Assembly: GCA_034506395.1 (NCBI GenBank)
Contig: JAPDPQ010000003.1
Location: 62,001 to 126,000 of the forward strand
Reading direction: 5' to 3'
DNA length: 64,000 nt
From: a candidate division KSB1 bacterium
GTDB taxonomy: Bacteria; Zhuqueibacterota; Zhuqueibacteria; Thermofontimicrobiales; Thermofontimicrobiaceae
Part shown: positions 29,227-38,582 of the stretch, one piece after another
How positions within the stretch are numbered: position 1 is the stretch's first letter
Layout of the letters: each line of letters opens with the position of its first letter
Position numbers and translations under genes: made by a program
The notes under the pieces: model-generated
What the model saw: the letters and a program-made list of their open reading frames with translations, nothing else
Told to the model about the DNA's origin: nothing
The model's database searches: none

Positions 29227-29264
29227 CTAGATAACCGAAAGATAATTTTGGGACATCACCTCCT
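29227..29264 (-). promoter_or_regulatory. Cassette B leader element with anti-Shine-Dalgarno match and 9-codon mini-ORF
   Basis: AGGAGGTGAT on the minus strand (29264-29255) matches 10 bases of the 16S tail complement. As in cassette A, an ATG starts 2 bases after GGAGG, here opening a 9-codon frame that ends at 29227. The element overlaps a small CCTCT-TG-AGAGG hairpin that could hide it. It lies about 80 bp upstream of the DUF4397 gene. Confidence 0.35.
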
Positions 29265-29369
29265 CTCAAGAGGATTCAAATTGGCTTCAAGTACGCATAA
29301 ATCGGTTTGTTCACAAAAATCAATTCTACCGATTAACCTAAATGACACATTGGTTTTATTTTTGCAACT

Positions 29370-29398
29370 TTTATACCAGATTTCTAAATCAATTTTAA
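29370..29398 (-). promoter_or_regulatory. Possible promoter for cassette B
   Basis: The minus strand reads TTAAAA, 17 bases, TATAAA (4 and 5 matches to sigma70). It would start transcription near 29363, about 190 bases before the DUF4397 start codon, upstream of the leader element at 29227-29264. It is a much weaker match than the cassette A promoter. Confidence 0.35.
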
Positions 29399-29569
29399 CT
29401 CATTTTAGTTTTAATTAGTTATCAATGCTATTTTGAATCATCAATTCTTCAAAATATGCAGACTTTTGCATCATAATGTGAGAAAGAATTTGCATAGGCG
29501 CCTCGCTTTTGTTTTCGACCTATTAAAAAGAGTGCAATCAAATCGTTCTATTGCTCTTTAAAAATTTTC

Positions 29570-29598
29570 TTGCAAACTGTGCCGATAATGCTTATATT
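29570..29598 (+). promoter_or_regulatory. Promoter for the NagB/PIG-L fusion gene
   Basis: TTGCAA, 17 bases, TATATT lies 85-110 bp upstream of the coding region. It is divergent from the cassette B leader. The rest of the 29176-29682 intergenic region is AT-rich and shows no further gene. Confidence 0.5.
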
Positions 29599-29682
29599 GT
29601 GCCCGACTAACAGAATTTTCGATTAAGATATGGCACGTTCGTCAAAAAACAAGATGGTGAAATTCAAACATCAATTTAGGAA

Positions 29683-32055
29683 ATGGATGAAGCGGCTATG
29701 AAACCTAAGGGCAAATTTATGATCGAATCGAATGTCGAACAAATTGCGCTGAATAAGAGTGGCTTTGAAGCGATCTATGAACCTGTTGAGAAAATCCCGG
29801 TTATTATAGTAGACAATTTTCCCGCGTTAGGAAAATTGACCGCAATGCGCTTTTTAGAGTGGGTTCAACAGCATCCTGAGGGTGTAATTTCTTTGCCAAC
29901 TGGCAAGACACCCGAGCATTTTATCAAATGGGTCCAATATTATCTGCACCATTGGGATGAGAAAGACACCCAACAGGAGTTGGAGCAATGGGGCGTAAAT
30001 CCGCTGAAAAAACCAGAAATGACAGGTTTGCGGTTCGTTCAGATCGATGAGTTTTATCCCATCAATCCGCTGCAGTACAATAGTTTTTATCACTACATCA
30101 AAAATTTCTACATCAAAGGATTTGGTTTAGACCCATCCAAGGCAATGCTGATCGACACTTATCGAATCGGAGTGCCCGCGGATATGTCTCTGGAAGAGGT
30201 ATTTCCCGATGAAAAAGTTGACCTGACATTGCGCACTCGGCAGCCTGTGAACAAATTGGAGGAGATACAAAAAAACGTCATCGCCGCAGTCGATCAGTAC
30301 TGCACCGATTACGAGACGCGGATTAGAGAGATGGGAGGAATCGGCTTTTTTTTAGGGGGTATTGGCCCAGATGGCCACATCGCTTTTAACGTTCGCGGCT
30401 CCGATTACTATTCGACCACTCGTTTGACTACCACCAATTATGAAACTCAAGCCGCTGCAGCGACGGACATGGGGGGAATCGAAGTCGCTCGACATCGATT
30501 AGTGATTACGATAGGACTCAGCACAATCACTTATAATCCTGATACCGTGGCGATCATCATCGCGGCTGGGGAGGCCAAATCTAAAATCGTCGCAGCAGCG
30601 ATTGAGAACGACGCGAAGAACCTTTATCCAGCTGCTGTTTTGCATTCTCTGCCAAATGCCCGCTTCTATATCACTCGTGGGGCAGCCAGACATCTGCAAG
30701 AACATCGATTTGTCGAATTCTCGCGCAAGGAATCCTTGACCGATGAGGAGATTGATCGGATCGTTATCAACCTGGCGCTTTTTAATGAGAAAACATTGGA
30801 TCAATTAACAACGGAAGATTTCAAACGCAACAAATTTGGTCAAGAATTGTTGAAAAAGACCCAGCAAAAAGCATCAGATTTAACCGCTAAAGTTCGGGAG
30901 CGCATGATTTCCAAAATCGAAGAGGGACTCCGCCAAATAGAGGGCGAAACGTTCTTGCATACTGGTCCTCATCACGATGACATCGAACTGGGTTTCTGGC
31001 CCTACATGGTTCATTTAGTGCGAAGTCCCCTGAATCGACACCATTTCAGCTATTTTACAAGTGGATTCACTGCTGTCACGAACAAGTATGTGCTGGGACT
31101 TTTGGAGACTCTGAAGTATTATATCGACTCGCCATCGTTTTCACGACTGATGAGTCAGGGCTATTTCGATCCAGAGAATGAGATTGCTCGCGATAAAGAT
31201 GTCGCTCATTATCTGGATGGCATTGCTGCTAATAACCAGCAAATGAGAGCTGAAGCGGAAAGTCGCCGACTGTTGCGCAATTTGATTTTTCTATTCGACG
31301 AATATGACCTGACCCATCTAAAAAATCGCATTGATGAAATGATCAATTATTTCAAGACGCAATATCCAGGCAAAAAAGATATTCATTACATTCAACAATT
31401 AAAGGGGATGATTCGGGAATGGGAATCTGATTTAGTATGGGCCTATTTGGGATTTCATAGCAACGCAGTGACTCATTTGAGATTGGGTTTCTATAAAGGG
31501 GAAATTTTTACCGAAGAACCGGATTTGCAGCGAGATGTGCCGCCCGTGCTCCGACTGCTCGAACGCATCCAGCCCTCGGTCATCACAACAGCGTTGGATC
31601 CTGAAGGCAGCGGACCAGATACGCACTACAAAGTGCTGCAAACCTTGAGTGCAGCGCTCAAAATGTACGAAGAACGACATCCCGATCGGCAGATCCAAAT
31701 TTGGGGATATCGCAATGTTTGGTTTAGATTCCATCCTGCTGAGGCAACCACTTATGTCCCTGTATCGCTCAACTCATTTGCAAGCCTGGATTTCGCCTTC
31801 ATGAACTGCTTCGGTTCTCAGCGAGACGCATCATTTCCCAGCTATGAATACGATGGACCTTTTTCGCAATTGGCCCAGCGCATCATGGTCGAGCAATATG
31901 AGAAAATTAAGGTCTGCCTCGGCTCAGACTTCTTCTTGAAACACAGTCATCCACGCTTACGAGCGGCGCATGGATTTAATTTCCTGAGAAAAATGACTCT
32001 GGCAGAATTCTATCAGCATTCCATTGAATTACGGAAATCAACGGAAAATAAATGA
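29683..32055 (+). CDS. Glucosamine-6-phosphate deaminase-like / PIG-L deacetylase-like fusion
   Basis: This 790-residue protein has two domains. Residues ~40-340 have the NagB/6-phosphogluconolactonase fold, with ISLPTGKTPE, QIDEFYP and GGIGPDGHIAFN (Asp230, His232). The residue corresponding to catalytic Glu148 of E. coli NagB is Val237 here, so ordinary deamination is uncertain. Residues ~420-770 form a PIG-L/LmbE N-deacetylase-like domain with TGPHHDDIELG (usually PHPDDxE) and GSGPDTHYKVL. Long NagB fusions of this type occur in Bacteroidetes. The likely substrate is an N-acetylglucosamine phosphate or related amino sugar. The start is unsure: ATGs at 29683, 29698 and 29719 are in frame, and none has a strong ribosome site. 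It stands alone. Confidence 0.8.
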   Translation: MDEAAMKPKGKFMIESNVEQIALNKSGFEAIYEPVEKIPVIIVDNFPALGKLTAMRFLEWVQQHPEGVISLPTGKTPEHFIKWVQYYLHHWDEKDTQQELEQWGVNPLKKPEMTGLRFVQIDEFYPINPLQYNSFYHYIKNFYIKGFGLDPSKAMLIDTYRIGVPADMSLEEVFPDEKVDLTLRTRQPVNKLEEIQKNVIAAVDQYCTDYETRIREMGGIGFFLGGIGPDGHIAFNVRGSDYYSTTRLTTTNYETQAAAATDMGGIEVARHRLVITIGLSTITYNPDTVAIIIAAGEAKSKIVAAAIENDAKNLYPAAVLHSLPNARFYITRGAARHLQEHRFVEFSRKESLTDEEIDRIVINLALFNEKTLDQLTTEDFKRNKFGQELLKKTQQKASDLTAKVRERMISKIEEGLRQIEGETFLHTGPHHDDIELGFWPYMVHLVRSPLNRHHFSYFTSGFTAVTNKYVLGLLETLKYYIDSPSFSRLMSQGYFDPENEIARDKDVAHYLDGIAANNQQMRAEAESRRLLRNLIFLFDEYDLTHLKNRIDEMINYFKTQYPGKKDIHYIQQLKGMIREWESDLVWAYLGFHSNAVTHLRLGFYKGEIFTEEPDLQRDVPPVLRLLERIQPSVITTALDPEGSGPDTHYKVLQTLSAALKMYEERHPDRQIQIWGYRNVWFRFHPAEATTYVPVSLNSFASLDFAFMNCFGSQRDASFPSYEYDGPFSQLAQRIMVEQYEKIKVCLGSDFFLKHSHPRLRAAHGFNFLRKMTLAEFYQHSIELRKSTENK

Positions 32056-33001
32056 CACTTTAGGATCACTCGATCCTGCCGATTCATGGGCTGATTGTCC
32101 GTAAATGATTTTGCGATGGGCGAATGAAAAATCGGGCGAATGGTGCAAGGGTGGCGTCACTTTATACGTAGATGAAAAGGCGGAATCCGATATCGTGTTC
32201 AGTTCAGCACGTCGTCATCCTCAACAACATTCGTCCCATCAGCCCAAATAATAGGAACTGTCAATCCCCATCGGCCGAGTTGACTTTTTAATGTACTGTC
32301 TTTTTAGCTGACGAAACCTGATGCTTGCAGGTATATTGAGCGAATCCTTTCCAGATTTCTCCCCCAAATAATTGCTGGTCTTATTGGAACTGACCAGCAG
32401 GTGGCTGTTCCCATTCTTTCCTTCCATACCTAAAACTCCTCTTTAAAAATTCAACCATGAGTAAACAATTGACCCGAATTGATATATTATGCAATCATAC
32501 GAGATAGGATATTCTTCGCTAAGATGTACTGCTTCGTCTCCATATCTTTAAACAATGATGTCAGCTCATCCTTTGATGTCACGAATTGTTATTGCCAAAA
32601 AAAGACTATGTCAAATGACGAATCTGAAGAAAATTATGGAGCGTCTCTTATTCCACACATCTCATTTGCTCGCTCCATCATGCTCCGCAAAGCCTAAAAC
32701 ACAAACATGATTTTTTCGCCAAGCACAAATAGCTCATTCATTTTGAAAGCAGAAAATTTTGCAATTCGGCGTTTAGATGGAAAATTTGGCGTGGCCAAGC
32801 AGCAGCTCTTTTTGCTGCCGCTTTTAATACTCCCATTTCTATCTTTATGTTCCGCATCAAAATATCTTTTTTCAACTATTATTTTGTGATATGGGTCACA
32901 TTGTCATTATTATTCAAATGAAGCATCAGATCCAATGAGTGATTGGTAAATTTTCATCAATTATGTCAATTAATAAGATTTTATCATTTAAAAAAACTTG
33001 C
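32056..33001. other. Intergenic region of about 1 kb, no supported gene
   Basis: This AT-rich region contains only short frames. A 48-codon plus frame at 32105-32251 and a 62-codon minus frame at 32239-32427 lack ribosome sites and recognisable products. A small hairpin (GCAGCA/TGCTGC, 32799-32818) is followed by CGCTTTTAA. A degraded gene cannot be excluded. Confidence 0.35.
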
Positions 33002-33030
33002 TTGACTATTTAATTAAAATTTTTTATACT
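33002..33030 (+). promoter_or_regulatory. Promoter of the OB-fold lipoprotein gene
   Basis: TTGACT, 17 bases, TATACT matches sigma70 at 5 of 6 positions in each hexamer. Transcription would begin near 33037, about 29 bases before the start codon, with GGAGG 4 bases upstream of the ATG. Confidence 0.7.
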
Positions 33031-33065
33031 ACTATTGCCAAAAAATGACATAGTCTGGAGGAACC

Positions 33066-33407
33066 ATGAAAAGATCACTTTTAATTTTTGCATTGCTTGT
33101 TGTTTCAACATTGTGGAATTGTGCTTCAACTGTCCAAATCAGCGATATTCGGAATTCACCGAATCAGTACCACAACAAAAGAGTCACCCTCAGTGGAACT
33201 GTTGATGAGACCATAACCCTACCGATCTTGGGAGTTGGTGTCTATCAGCTCAATGATGGCACTGGAACAATTTGGGTGAAGCCCAAAGAGATGACCGTTA
33301 CAAAAGGTGATCAGGTAATGGTCACTGGCACTATAAAAGTTGGCATTACAATTTCGGGACGCAGCTTTGGTCTGATCCTCATCGAGTCGAAAGAAGAGCC
33401 GTACTAA
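33066..33407 (+). CDS. Small OB-fold lipoprotein
   Basis: This 113-residue protein has a signal peptide with a lipobox (STLWNC, Cys 19). The mature part fits an OB-fold of the nucleic-acid/tRNA-anticodon-binding type used in small periplasmic proteins: VQISDIRNSPNQYHNKRVTLSGTV, GVYQLNDGTGTIWVKP and KGDQVMVTGTI. Its role is unknown. It forms a complete single-gene unit, with its own promoter at 33002-33030 and an intrinsic terminator at 33450-33471. Confidence 0.8.
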   Translation: MKRSLLIFALLVVSTLWNCASTVQISDIRNSPNQYHNKRVTLSGTVDETITLPILGVGVYQLNDGTGTIWVKPKEMTVTKGDQVMVTGTIKVGITISGRSFGLILIESKEEPY

Positions 33408-33449
33408 AATTTGGATGGGTCATTGAGATACCAACGCTCCCAAATGTTG

Positions 33450-33471
33450 AAGGGCGCATTCGCCCTTTTTT
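33450..33471 (+). terminator. Intrinsic terminator of the OB-fold lipoprotein gene
   Basis: A 7 bp stem (AAGGGCG/CGCCCTT) with a CATT loop is followed directly by a T-run. It lies 43 bp after the stop codon on the plus strand. Confidence 0.85.
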
Positions 33472-33845
33472 CATAAAATAGCGCGCCCGAGTGTGTAATA
33501 CGTATTTTTATGCTCCAGCCAGCTATGGGAACGTGCCGGAACATCAATCTTGTTGGAAATTCATTCCAGTCTGGTCGATCCGTTTAACACAAAGGCAATA
33601 CAGATAGTGATCTAATATATTTCAGGCTCGAGCAAAAATATCGCCATTTGCTATTGGCAGACGGTTGAAGCGTGACCCATACTGGAGGATCTCCTCGATT
33701 TTTCAATGGAAATTGCTGGGGAACCTTTTCATAAGTGCGGATCCTTTTAATCTGTCATTTTTGTTCGGAGACGGAATGTGATTTGATGCGAATTACAAAC
33801 CCCGGGAGTTCCGGGGCTATAAAGTTTTCTGAATTCATTTTTTGA
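33472..33845. other. Intergenic region, no gene seen
   Basis: Nothing coding was seen. A small hairpin CCCCGG-GAGTT-CCGGGG lies at 33800-33816, upstream of the polyprenyl synthase promoter, without a T-run. Confidence 0.4.
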
Positions 33846-33874
33846 TTGACATTAAACAATTTTATTGCTATTTT
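33846..33874 (+). promoter_or_regulatory. Possible promoter for the polyprenyl synthase-ApbE pair
   Basis: TTGACA, 17 bases, TATTTT lies about 55 bp before the start codon. The -35 is perfect but the -10 is weak (4 of 6). A similar -10 (TATTTTTG) occurs before the methylmalonyl-CoA mutase gene. Confidence 0.45.
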
Positions 33875-33927
33875 ATCCGCTTAAAAATTCATTAATTGAA
33901 TCCGGTGAAGGAGAGGGAAATTAGCGA

Positions 33928-34896
33928 GTGCTCAATATCATTCGAAAACCAATTGAACAAGAACTTAATGAACTGGAGTCCCGCTTTCGGTCAATCATCA
34001 AAACAGATGTAAAGTTGATCAACGATATTTTCAACCATATCATCGCCACCAAAGGGAAACGGCTGCGACCGATGTTGCTTTTGCTTTGCAGCAACTTGCA
34101 AGGACAACCGACAGAGAAAGCGATAGAGGCAGCAACGATTGTCGAACTGTTGCATACTGCTACCTTAATTCACGATGATGTAGTGGATAACTCCGATATG
34201 CGCCGCGGGCTCCCGTCCATCAATTCGATCTGGGAAAATAAAATATCTGTCCTAATTGGTGACTTTCTCTTCGCTGAAGTGCTATACCATCTAACTCGGC
34301 TGAATGATCCGAGGATGCTCGAGATCATCGCTCAAATTACCACCCAAATGAGCCAAGGTGAATTGCTTCAAATGGAGCGGGCTCAAGATTTTCAGATGGA
34401 CGAAAACACCTATTTTCAACTGATTCATAATAAAACCGCATCACTAACAGCAGCCACCTGTCAGTTAGGCGGCCTCTGCTGTACTCAGCCCGATCCAGAT
34501 CACATCGAAAATTTAGGTGAATTCGGACATCATCTTGGGATCGCATTTCAAATCAAGGACGATCTGTTAGATTATGATGGGACGATAGATAAATTGGGTA
34601 AGCCTATCGGCAAAGACCTGTTAGAAAATATTATCACATTGCCGTTGCTTTATAGTTTAAAGCAGGCAAATGAAACGACTCGGCAAGAAATTCTATCCAT
34701 TCTCCGAAATGGCCGCTTGGATCAGAGGGACAAAATCTATGATTTTGTGCGGGATCACGGCGGATACGAATACGCGACTCAACAAGCATTATATCATGTC
34801 CAACAGGCGGAACGCCGATTGCAACGCTATCAAGATTCGCCCTATAAACAGTCGCTCATATTGCTGACAAAATTTATTACTTCTCGGGAAGTTTGA
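33928..34896 (+). CDS. ispB: Polyprenyl (octaprenyl/heptaprenyl-type) diphosphate synthase
   Basis: This 322-residue protein condenses isopentenyl diphosphate onto an allylic primer to make the long prenyl chain of quinones or carrier lipids. Both Asp-rich motifs are present: LIHDDVVDNSDMRRG (Asp83, 84, 87) and FQIKDDLLDYDG (~210). GKRLRPML near residue 43 is the usual substrate-binding segment. The length fits the long-chain class. Start is GTG, with AGGGA 9 bases upstream. It is followed after 6 bp by apbE, so the two form an operon. The gene symbol is by family resemblance; product chain length cannot be read from the sequence. Confidence 0.85.
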   Translation: MLNIIRKPIEQELNELESRFRSIIKTDVKLINDIFNHIIATKGKRLRPMLLLLCSNLQGQPTEKAIEAATIVELLHTATLIHDDVVDNSDMRRGLPSINSIWENKISVLIGDFLFAEVLYHLTRLNDPRMLEIIAQITTQMSQGELLQMERAQDFQMDENTYFQLIHNKTASLTAATCQLGGLCCTQPDPDHIENLGEFGHHLGIAFQIKDDLLDYDGTIDKLGKPIGKDLLENIITLPLLYSLKQANETTRQEILSILRNGRLDQRDKIYDFVRDHGGYEYATQQALYHVQQAERRLQRYQDSPYKQSLILLTKFITSREV

Positions 34897-34902
34897 GGGC
34901 TT

Positions 34903-35910
34903 ATGACGAAAAAAATCAGCCTCATTTTATCATTTTTGCTGGTATTGGACTGCTCAAAGCAGCAGAATTTCATGCCATTCGAACGCGTCAGGGTCCTCAT
35001 GGACACCTTCGTGCAGATTTCAATCTTCGATCGAAATCGCTCGGAAACGGAGCTGGAGCATATCGTTGATTTAGCCTTTCAAGAAATTGCAGCCATTGAG
35101 CGATTGACTAACATCTACGATGATTCGAGCGCAGTGTCGCTTATCAACCGAGAGGCGGCCTCCCGAGCGATCGATTTAGATAGTTCATTGCAGACGTTGT
35201 TAGAGCAGAGTCGCCAGATTTACGATTTATCGAATGGAGCTTTCGACATCACCATTCAGAGCGTGAAACAGCTTTGGAACTTCTCGCAGGAAAATCCGCG
35301 GATCCCGGGTGATTCGCTGCTGCAATCGCATCTCCGTTATGTTGGAATGAATCACCTCATATTACAAGACGGTCGGTTGCAATTCGATTCCCCTGAGGTC
35401 AAAATAGATCTCGGCGGAATTGCCAAGGGTTATGCAGTTGACCGCGCGATCCAAGTGCTTCAACAACACGGTATAACAGATGCAATGGTCAACGCTGGGG
35501 GCGATCTACAGACCATTGCCAGCAATTTAACCAAAGGCAAACGCCGCGTCTGGATCAAACATCCTCGGGAAGCGGATCGATTGATCGGTTATTTTCCCAT
35601 GGACCAGGGATGTGTGGCGACCTCAGGAGATTATGAGCGATTTTTTGAATATGACTGTGTGCGCTACCACCATATTCTCGATCCAAAAACAGGTTACCCT
35701 GCACGAGGTTGTGTCAGCGTGACGATCAAGGCGCCGACCACGACATTTGCAGACGGTTTAGCCACAGCCGTTTTTGTTCTGGGACCGGAGCAAGGCATGG
35801 CACTTATCGAACGATTGCGAGAGGTGGAAGGCGTTATCATTTATGAACGGGATGGCAAACTAAAATCGCTCATTTCTACTGGCCTAAACCACCAGTTTAA
35901 GTCACAGTAA
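34903..35910 (+). CDS. apbE: FAD:protein FMN transferase (ApbE), lipoprotein
   Basis: This 335-residue lipoprotein (lipobox LLVLDCSKQ) attaches FMN covalently to Thr of periplasmic flavoproteins such as Na+-NQR or Rnf subunits. Family hallmarks are MDTFVQISIFD, an SNGAFDITIQSVKQLWNF block, VKIDLGGIAKGYAVDRAI, VNAGGDLQTI, and HHILDPKTGYPARG near the end. It starts 6 bp after the polyprenyl synthase gene. The flavinylated partner is not encoded in this window. A hairpin (TCACGGCG/CGCCGTGA, 35946-35978) lies just downstream, without a proper T-run. Confidence 0.9.
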   Translation: MTKKISLILSFLLVLDCSKQQNFMPFERVRVLMDTFVQISIFDRNRSETELEHIVDLAFQEIAAIERLTNIYDDSSAVSLINREAASRAIDLDSSLQTLLEQSRQIYDLSNGAFDITIQSVKQLWNFSQENPRIPGDSLLQSHLRYVGMNHLILQDGRLQFDSPEVKIDLGGIAKGYAVDRAIQVLQQHGITDAMVNAGGDLQTIASNLTKGKRRVWIKHPREADRLIGYFPMDQGCVATSGDYERFFEYDCVRYHHILDPKTGYPARGCVSVTIKAPTTTFADGLATAVFVLGPEQGMALIERLREVEGVIIYERDGKLKSLISTGLNHQFKSQ

Positions 35911-36074
35911 TTCGAAATTATATCATCAGACCAGAGGCAGATTTATCACGGCGTCTGAAAGTTCTCCATGCGCCGTGAGATATCGTTTCATTTGGAGTGA
36001 ATCGTGTATCAAAATCGTTCTGGCTGTTTTAAATCTGGTACTGCACCTGTGATAAAACAACAAGGAGAAACAAT

Positions 36075-37007
36075 ATGCCAAGAACATTGGTTACCGGCGG
36101 AGCCGGATTTCTGGGATCGCATTTATGTGAGTATTTGCTTAAAAAAGGGCATCACGTCATTGCCATGGACAATTTGTTGACTGGCAGCATTGCGAATATT
36201 GAGCATCTTCAATGTGAGAATTTCAAATTCATTAAACATGATGTTACGGAGTACTTGTATATCGCTGGCGATATTGATTATGTGCTTCATTTCGCTTCTC
36301 CAGCCAGTCCATTGGATTATATGCAACTTCCCATCCAGACGCTTAAGGTTGGCGCTTTGGGCACCCACAAGGCATTGGGATTGGCGTTAGCAAAGCGGGC
36401 TACGTTTTTATTGGCCTCCACATCTGAAGTCTATGGCGATCCATTGATCCATCCCCAGAGTGAAGATTATTGGGGCAATGTGAATCCAGTTGGGCCTCGT
36501 GGTGTGTATGATGAAGCAAAACGGTTTGCTGAAGCATTGACAATGGCCTACCATCGCTACCATGGGGTCGATACAAAGATCGTGCGAATTTTCAACACCT
36601 ATGGCCCCCGAATGCGGCCCAACGACGGTCGAGCGATCCCGACTTTCATTCCTCAGGCTCTAAAAAACGAACCCATCACCATTTTCGGAGATGGTTCTCA
36701 AACCAGAAGCTTTTGTTATGTGGACGACCTGGTTGAAGGTATTTATCGGCTATTGATTTCGGATATCCATGAACCAGTCAATATTGGGAACCCACAGGAA
36801 ATGACGATCAAGCAGATGGCCGAAGTGATTTTAAAAGTCACCGGGAGCAAAAGCAAACTGATCTACAAACCGCTGCCTATCGACGATCCAAAAGTGCGGC
36901 AGCCAAATATTACACGCGCTCGAACTTTGCTGGGATGGGAGCCAAAGATCGACCTGGAACAGGGATTAAAGAAGACCATCGAATGGTTCAAAACTCAGTT
37001 GAAATAG
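36075..37007 (+). CDS. NAD-dependent epimerase/dehydratase, UDP-glucuronate decarboxylase-like
   Basis: This 310-residue SDR has a Rossmann glycine motif ([16 protein letters not shown]), catalytic Tyr/Lys in YDEAKRFAE, and the UXS-type blocks [18 protein letters not shown] and [18 protein letters not shown], with [19 protein letters not shown] further on. Together these match UDP-glucuronate decarboxylases, which make UDP-xylose for polysaccharides; a dTDP-glucose 4,6-dehydratase is less likely. AGGAG lies 7 bases before the ATG. It overlaps or abuts the GT9 gene, pointing to a role in surface glycan synthesis. Confidence 0.85.
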   Translation: MPRTLVTGGAGFLGSHLCEYLLKKGHHVIAMDNLLTGSIANIEHLQCENFKFIKHDVTEYLYIAGDIDYVLHFASPASPLDYMQLPIQTLKVGALGTHKALGLALAKRATFLLASTSEVYGDPLIHPQSEDYWGNVNPVGPRGVYDEAKRFAEALTMAYHRYHGVDTKIVRIFNTYGPRMRPNDGRAIPTFIPQALKNEPITIFGDGSQTRSFCYVDDLVEGIYRLLISDIHEPVNIGNPQEMTIKQMAEVILKVTGSKSKLIYKPLPIDDPKVRQPNITRARTLLGWEPKIDLEQGLKKTIEWFKTQLK

Positions 37008-38107
37008 CAATTCCTCACCGGCATATCTATGCGCCAAAGTCGATTTTGGTGATCAGGTTCAGCTCCATCGGAGATATTTTATTGACCACTCCGGTTGTGC
37101 GACTGCTGAAGACACAGTTTCCAGATTGCCAGATCGATTTCGTGGTGAAAGAGGAGTTTGCCGAACTATTGGTCAAAAATCCCAATATCGCTCAGCTCTA
37201 TCGTTATAGCAAAACCAATTCTAATCGTTCGCTGAAGGAAATAAAGCAGCAGATCCGAGCACACCGGTACGATCTCATCGTGGATCTGCATAAGAATTTC
37301 CGAAGTTATTATCTCAGTTTTGGAAGCCGAGCACAACGAATAGTGCGCTATCGCAAAGGGGTTCTTCGACGCTGGTTGTTGGTCCAATTCAAACTATTTC
37401 GAGATCGACCAGTCATACCGATCTTTCAGCGCTATTTGAACACGCTATTGCCGTACCAGTTGTCCAATGAATTGTTGCAATTAGAAATATTCGTCCCAGA
37501 ACAAATTGTAACGCGGGTTGAAAAACAATACGGCAATTTTATCCGAGGTTCATTGGGACCAATTATAGGAATCGCCTCAGGGGCAAAACACGAGACCAAA
37601 AGATGGACGGCAGAAGGATTCAATGCAGTTATCCGCTTCTTTATTGAACAACAGAATGCACGAGTCATCCTGTTCGGTGGCGCTACCGATGTTGATTTTA
37701 TCAACCAGCTTCAATTTTCCAGAGGTGATCATGTTCTCAACGTAGCTGGTCAATTATCGTTACTAGAAACTGCGGCACTGATGGCCCATTGTGATCTAAT
37801 GTTGACCAACGATAGTGGCTTGATGCACCTGGCAACTGCATTGAGAAAAAAAGTCGTGGCGATCTTTGGCAGTACCACCGAACAATTGGGATTTTTCCCT
37901 TATTTGACAGAATATCTCGTCGTCCAAAATGATATGCTTTCCTGTCGTCCGTGTTCGCATATCGGAAGGAAACGGTGCCCGAAGGGTCATTTTAAATGTA
38001 TGAAGGACATTTCCGCTGACCAGGTGATCGCGGCCATGTTGAAGTTATTAAATGAACCTGTGAGAACTGTAAAAATATCCCAATGCCTTTCACAGGAAAA
38101 GGGATAA
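36983..38107 (+). CDS. Glycosyltransferase family 9 (ADP-heptose:LPS heptosyltransferase-like)
   Basis: The protein has the GT9 N-terminal block [24 protein letters not shown], a [13 protein letters not shown] substrate loop, [20 protein letters not shown] and [12 protein letters not shown], and ends with a Cys cluster ([20 protein letters not shown]) common in this family. Such enzymes add heptose or a related sugar to lipopolysaccharide core at the inner membrane. The frame opens at 36935, 73 bp inside the epimerase gene. I chose the ATG at 36983, which still overlaps by 25 bp; a later non-ATG start just before SILVIRF is possible, since homologues usually begin there. The two genes are probably translationally coupled. 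Confidence 0.8.
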   Translation: MVQNSVEIAIPHRHIYAPKSILVIRFSSIGDILLTTPVVRLLKTQFPDCQIDFVVKEEFAELLVKNPNIAQLYRYSKTNSNRSLKEIKQQIRAHRYDLIVDLHKNFRSYYLSFGSRAQRIVRYRKGVLRRWLLVQFKLFRDRPVIPIFQRYLNTLLPYQLSNELLQLEIFVPEQIVTRVEKQYGNFIRGSLGPIIGIASGAKHETKRWTAEGFNAVIRFFIEQQNARVILFGGATDVDFINQLQFSRGDHVLNVAGQLSLLETAALMAHCDLMLTNDSGLMHLATALRKKVVAIFGSTTEQLGFFPYLTEYLVVQNDMLSCRPCSHIGRKRCPKGHFKCMKDISADQVIAAMLKLLNEPVRTVKISQCLSQEKG

Positions 38108-38234
38108 TCGCAAGATTCAATCTCGGCCTCTTTACAGATGGCATTTTAGGGAGAAAGGTTTGTCCCCAAATTTGGCAAAATCCATGGGACGAGAGAAGCA
38201 GTTACACATATAACTTTCGGAGGTTAATTCCATT

Positions 38235-38582
38235 TTGAACTCAGAGGAGTTGAGTCATTATATTGCCCAGCTCAGCTTGGAGAAAAAGGCAGAGCATGTG
38301 GTGATCATGGACCTCAGAGAACTCACCACCATCACCGACTATTTCATTATCTGTTCTGGAGAATCGGATCTTCAGGTCAAGGCGATCTGCGATCATATTA
38401 CCGAACGCTTGGAACAACAGAATATCAAAATTTGGCATGTCGAGGGATATCAACATTTAAACTGGGTGTTGTTGGATCTGGTGGATGTAGTGGTTCATAT
38501 TTTTCGTCCCGAGGTGCGCGATTTTTATGCTTTAGAACGGCTGTGGGGTGATGCAAAAATCATTGAGGTGGTGGACAGATGA
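38235..38582 (+). CDS. rsfS: Ribosome silencing factor RsfS
   Basis: This 115-residue Iojap-family protein binds uL14 and blocks joining of the ribosomal subunits in stationary phase. It shows the family pattern LDLRELTTITDYFIICSG-like (here VIMDLRELTTITDYFIIC), HVEGYQHLNWVLLDLVDVVVHIF and FYALERLWGDA. The best start is a TTG at 38235, behind a GGAGG site 11 bases upstream. The stop overlaps the ArgS start by 4 bp (ATGA). The usual NadD neighbour is not here. Confidence 0.92.
   Translation: MNSEELSHYIAQLSLEKKAEHVVIMDLRELTTITDYFIICSGESDLQVKAICDHITERLEQQNIKIWHVEGYQHLNWVLLDLVDVVVHIFRPEVRDFYALERLWGDAKIIEVVDR

Noticed and set aside
32105..32251. 48-codon frame in the 1 kb gap
   Set aside because: Length and composition are compatible with chance; no ribosome site was found.
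32239..32427. 62-codon minus-strand frame in the same gap
   Set aside because: Low-complexity polar sequence without domain or ribosome site.
35946..35978. Hairpin TCACGGCG/CGCCGTGA after apbE as a terminator
   Set aside because: The loop is long and no T-run follows, so it is only mentioned under apbE.
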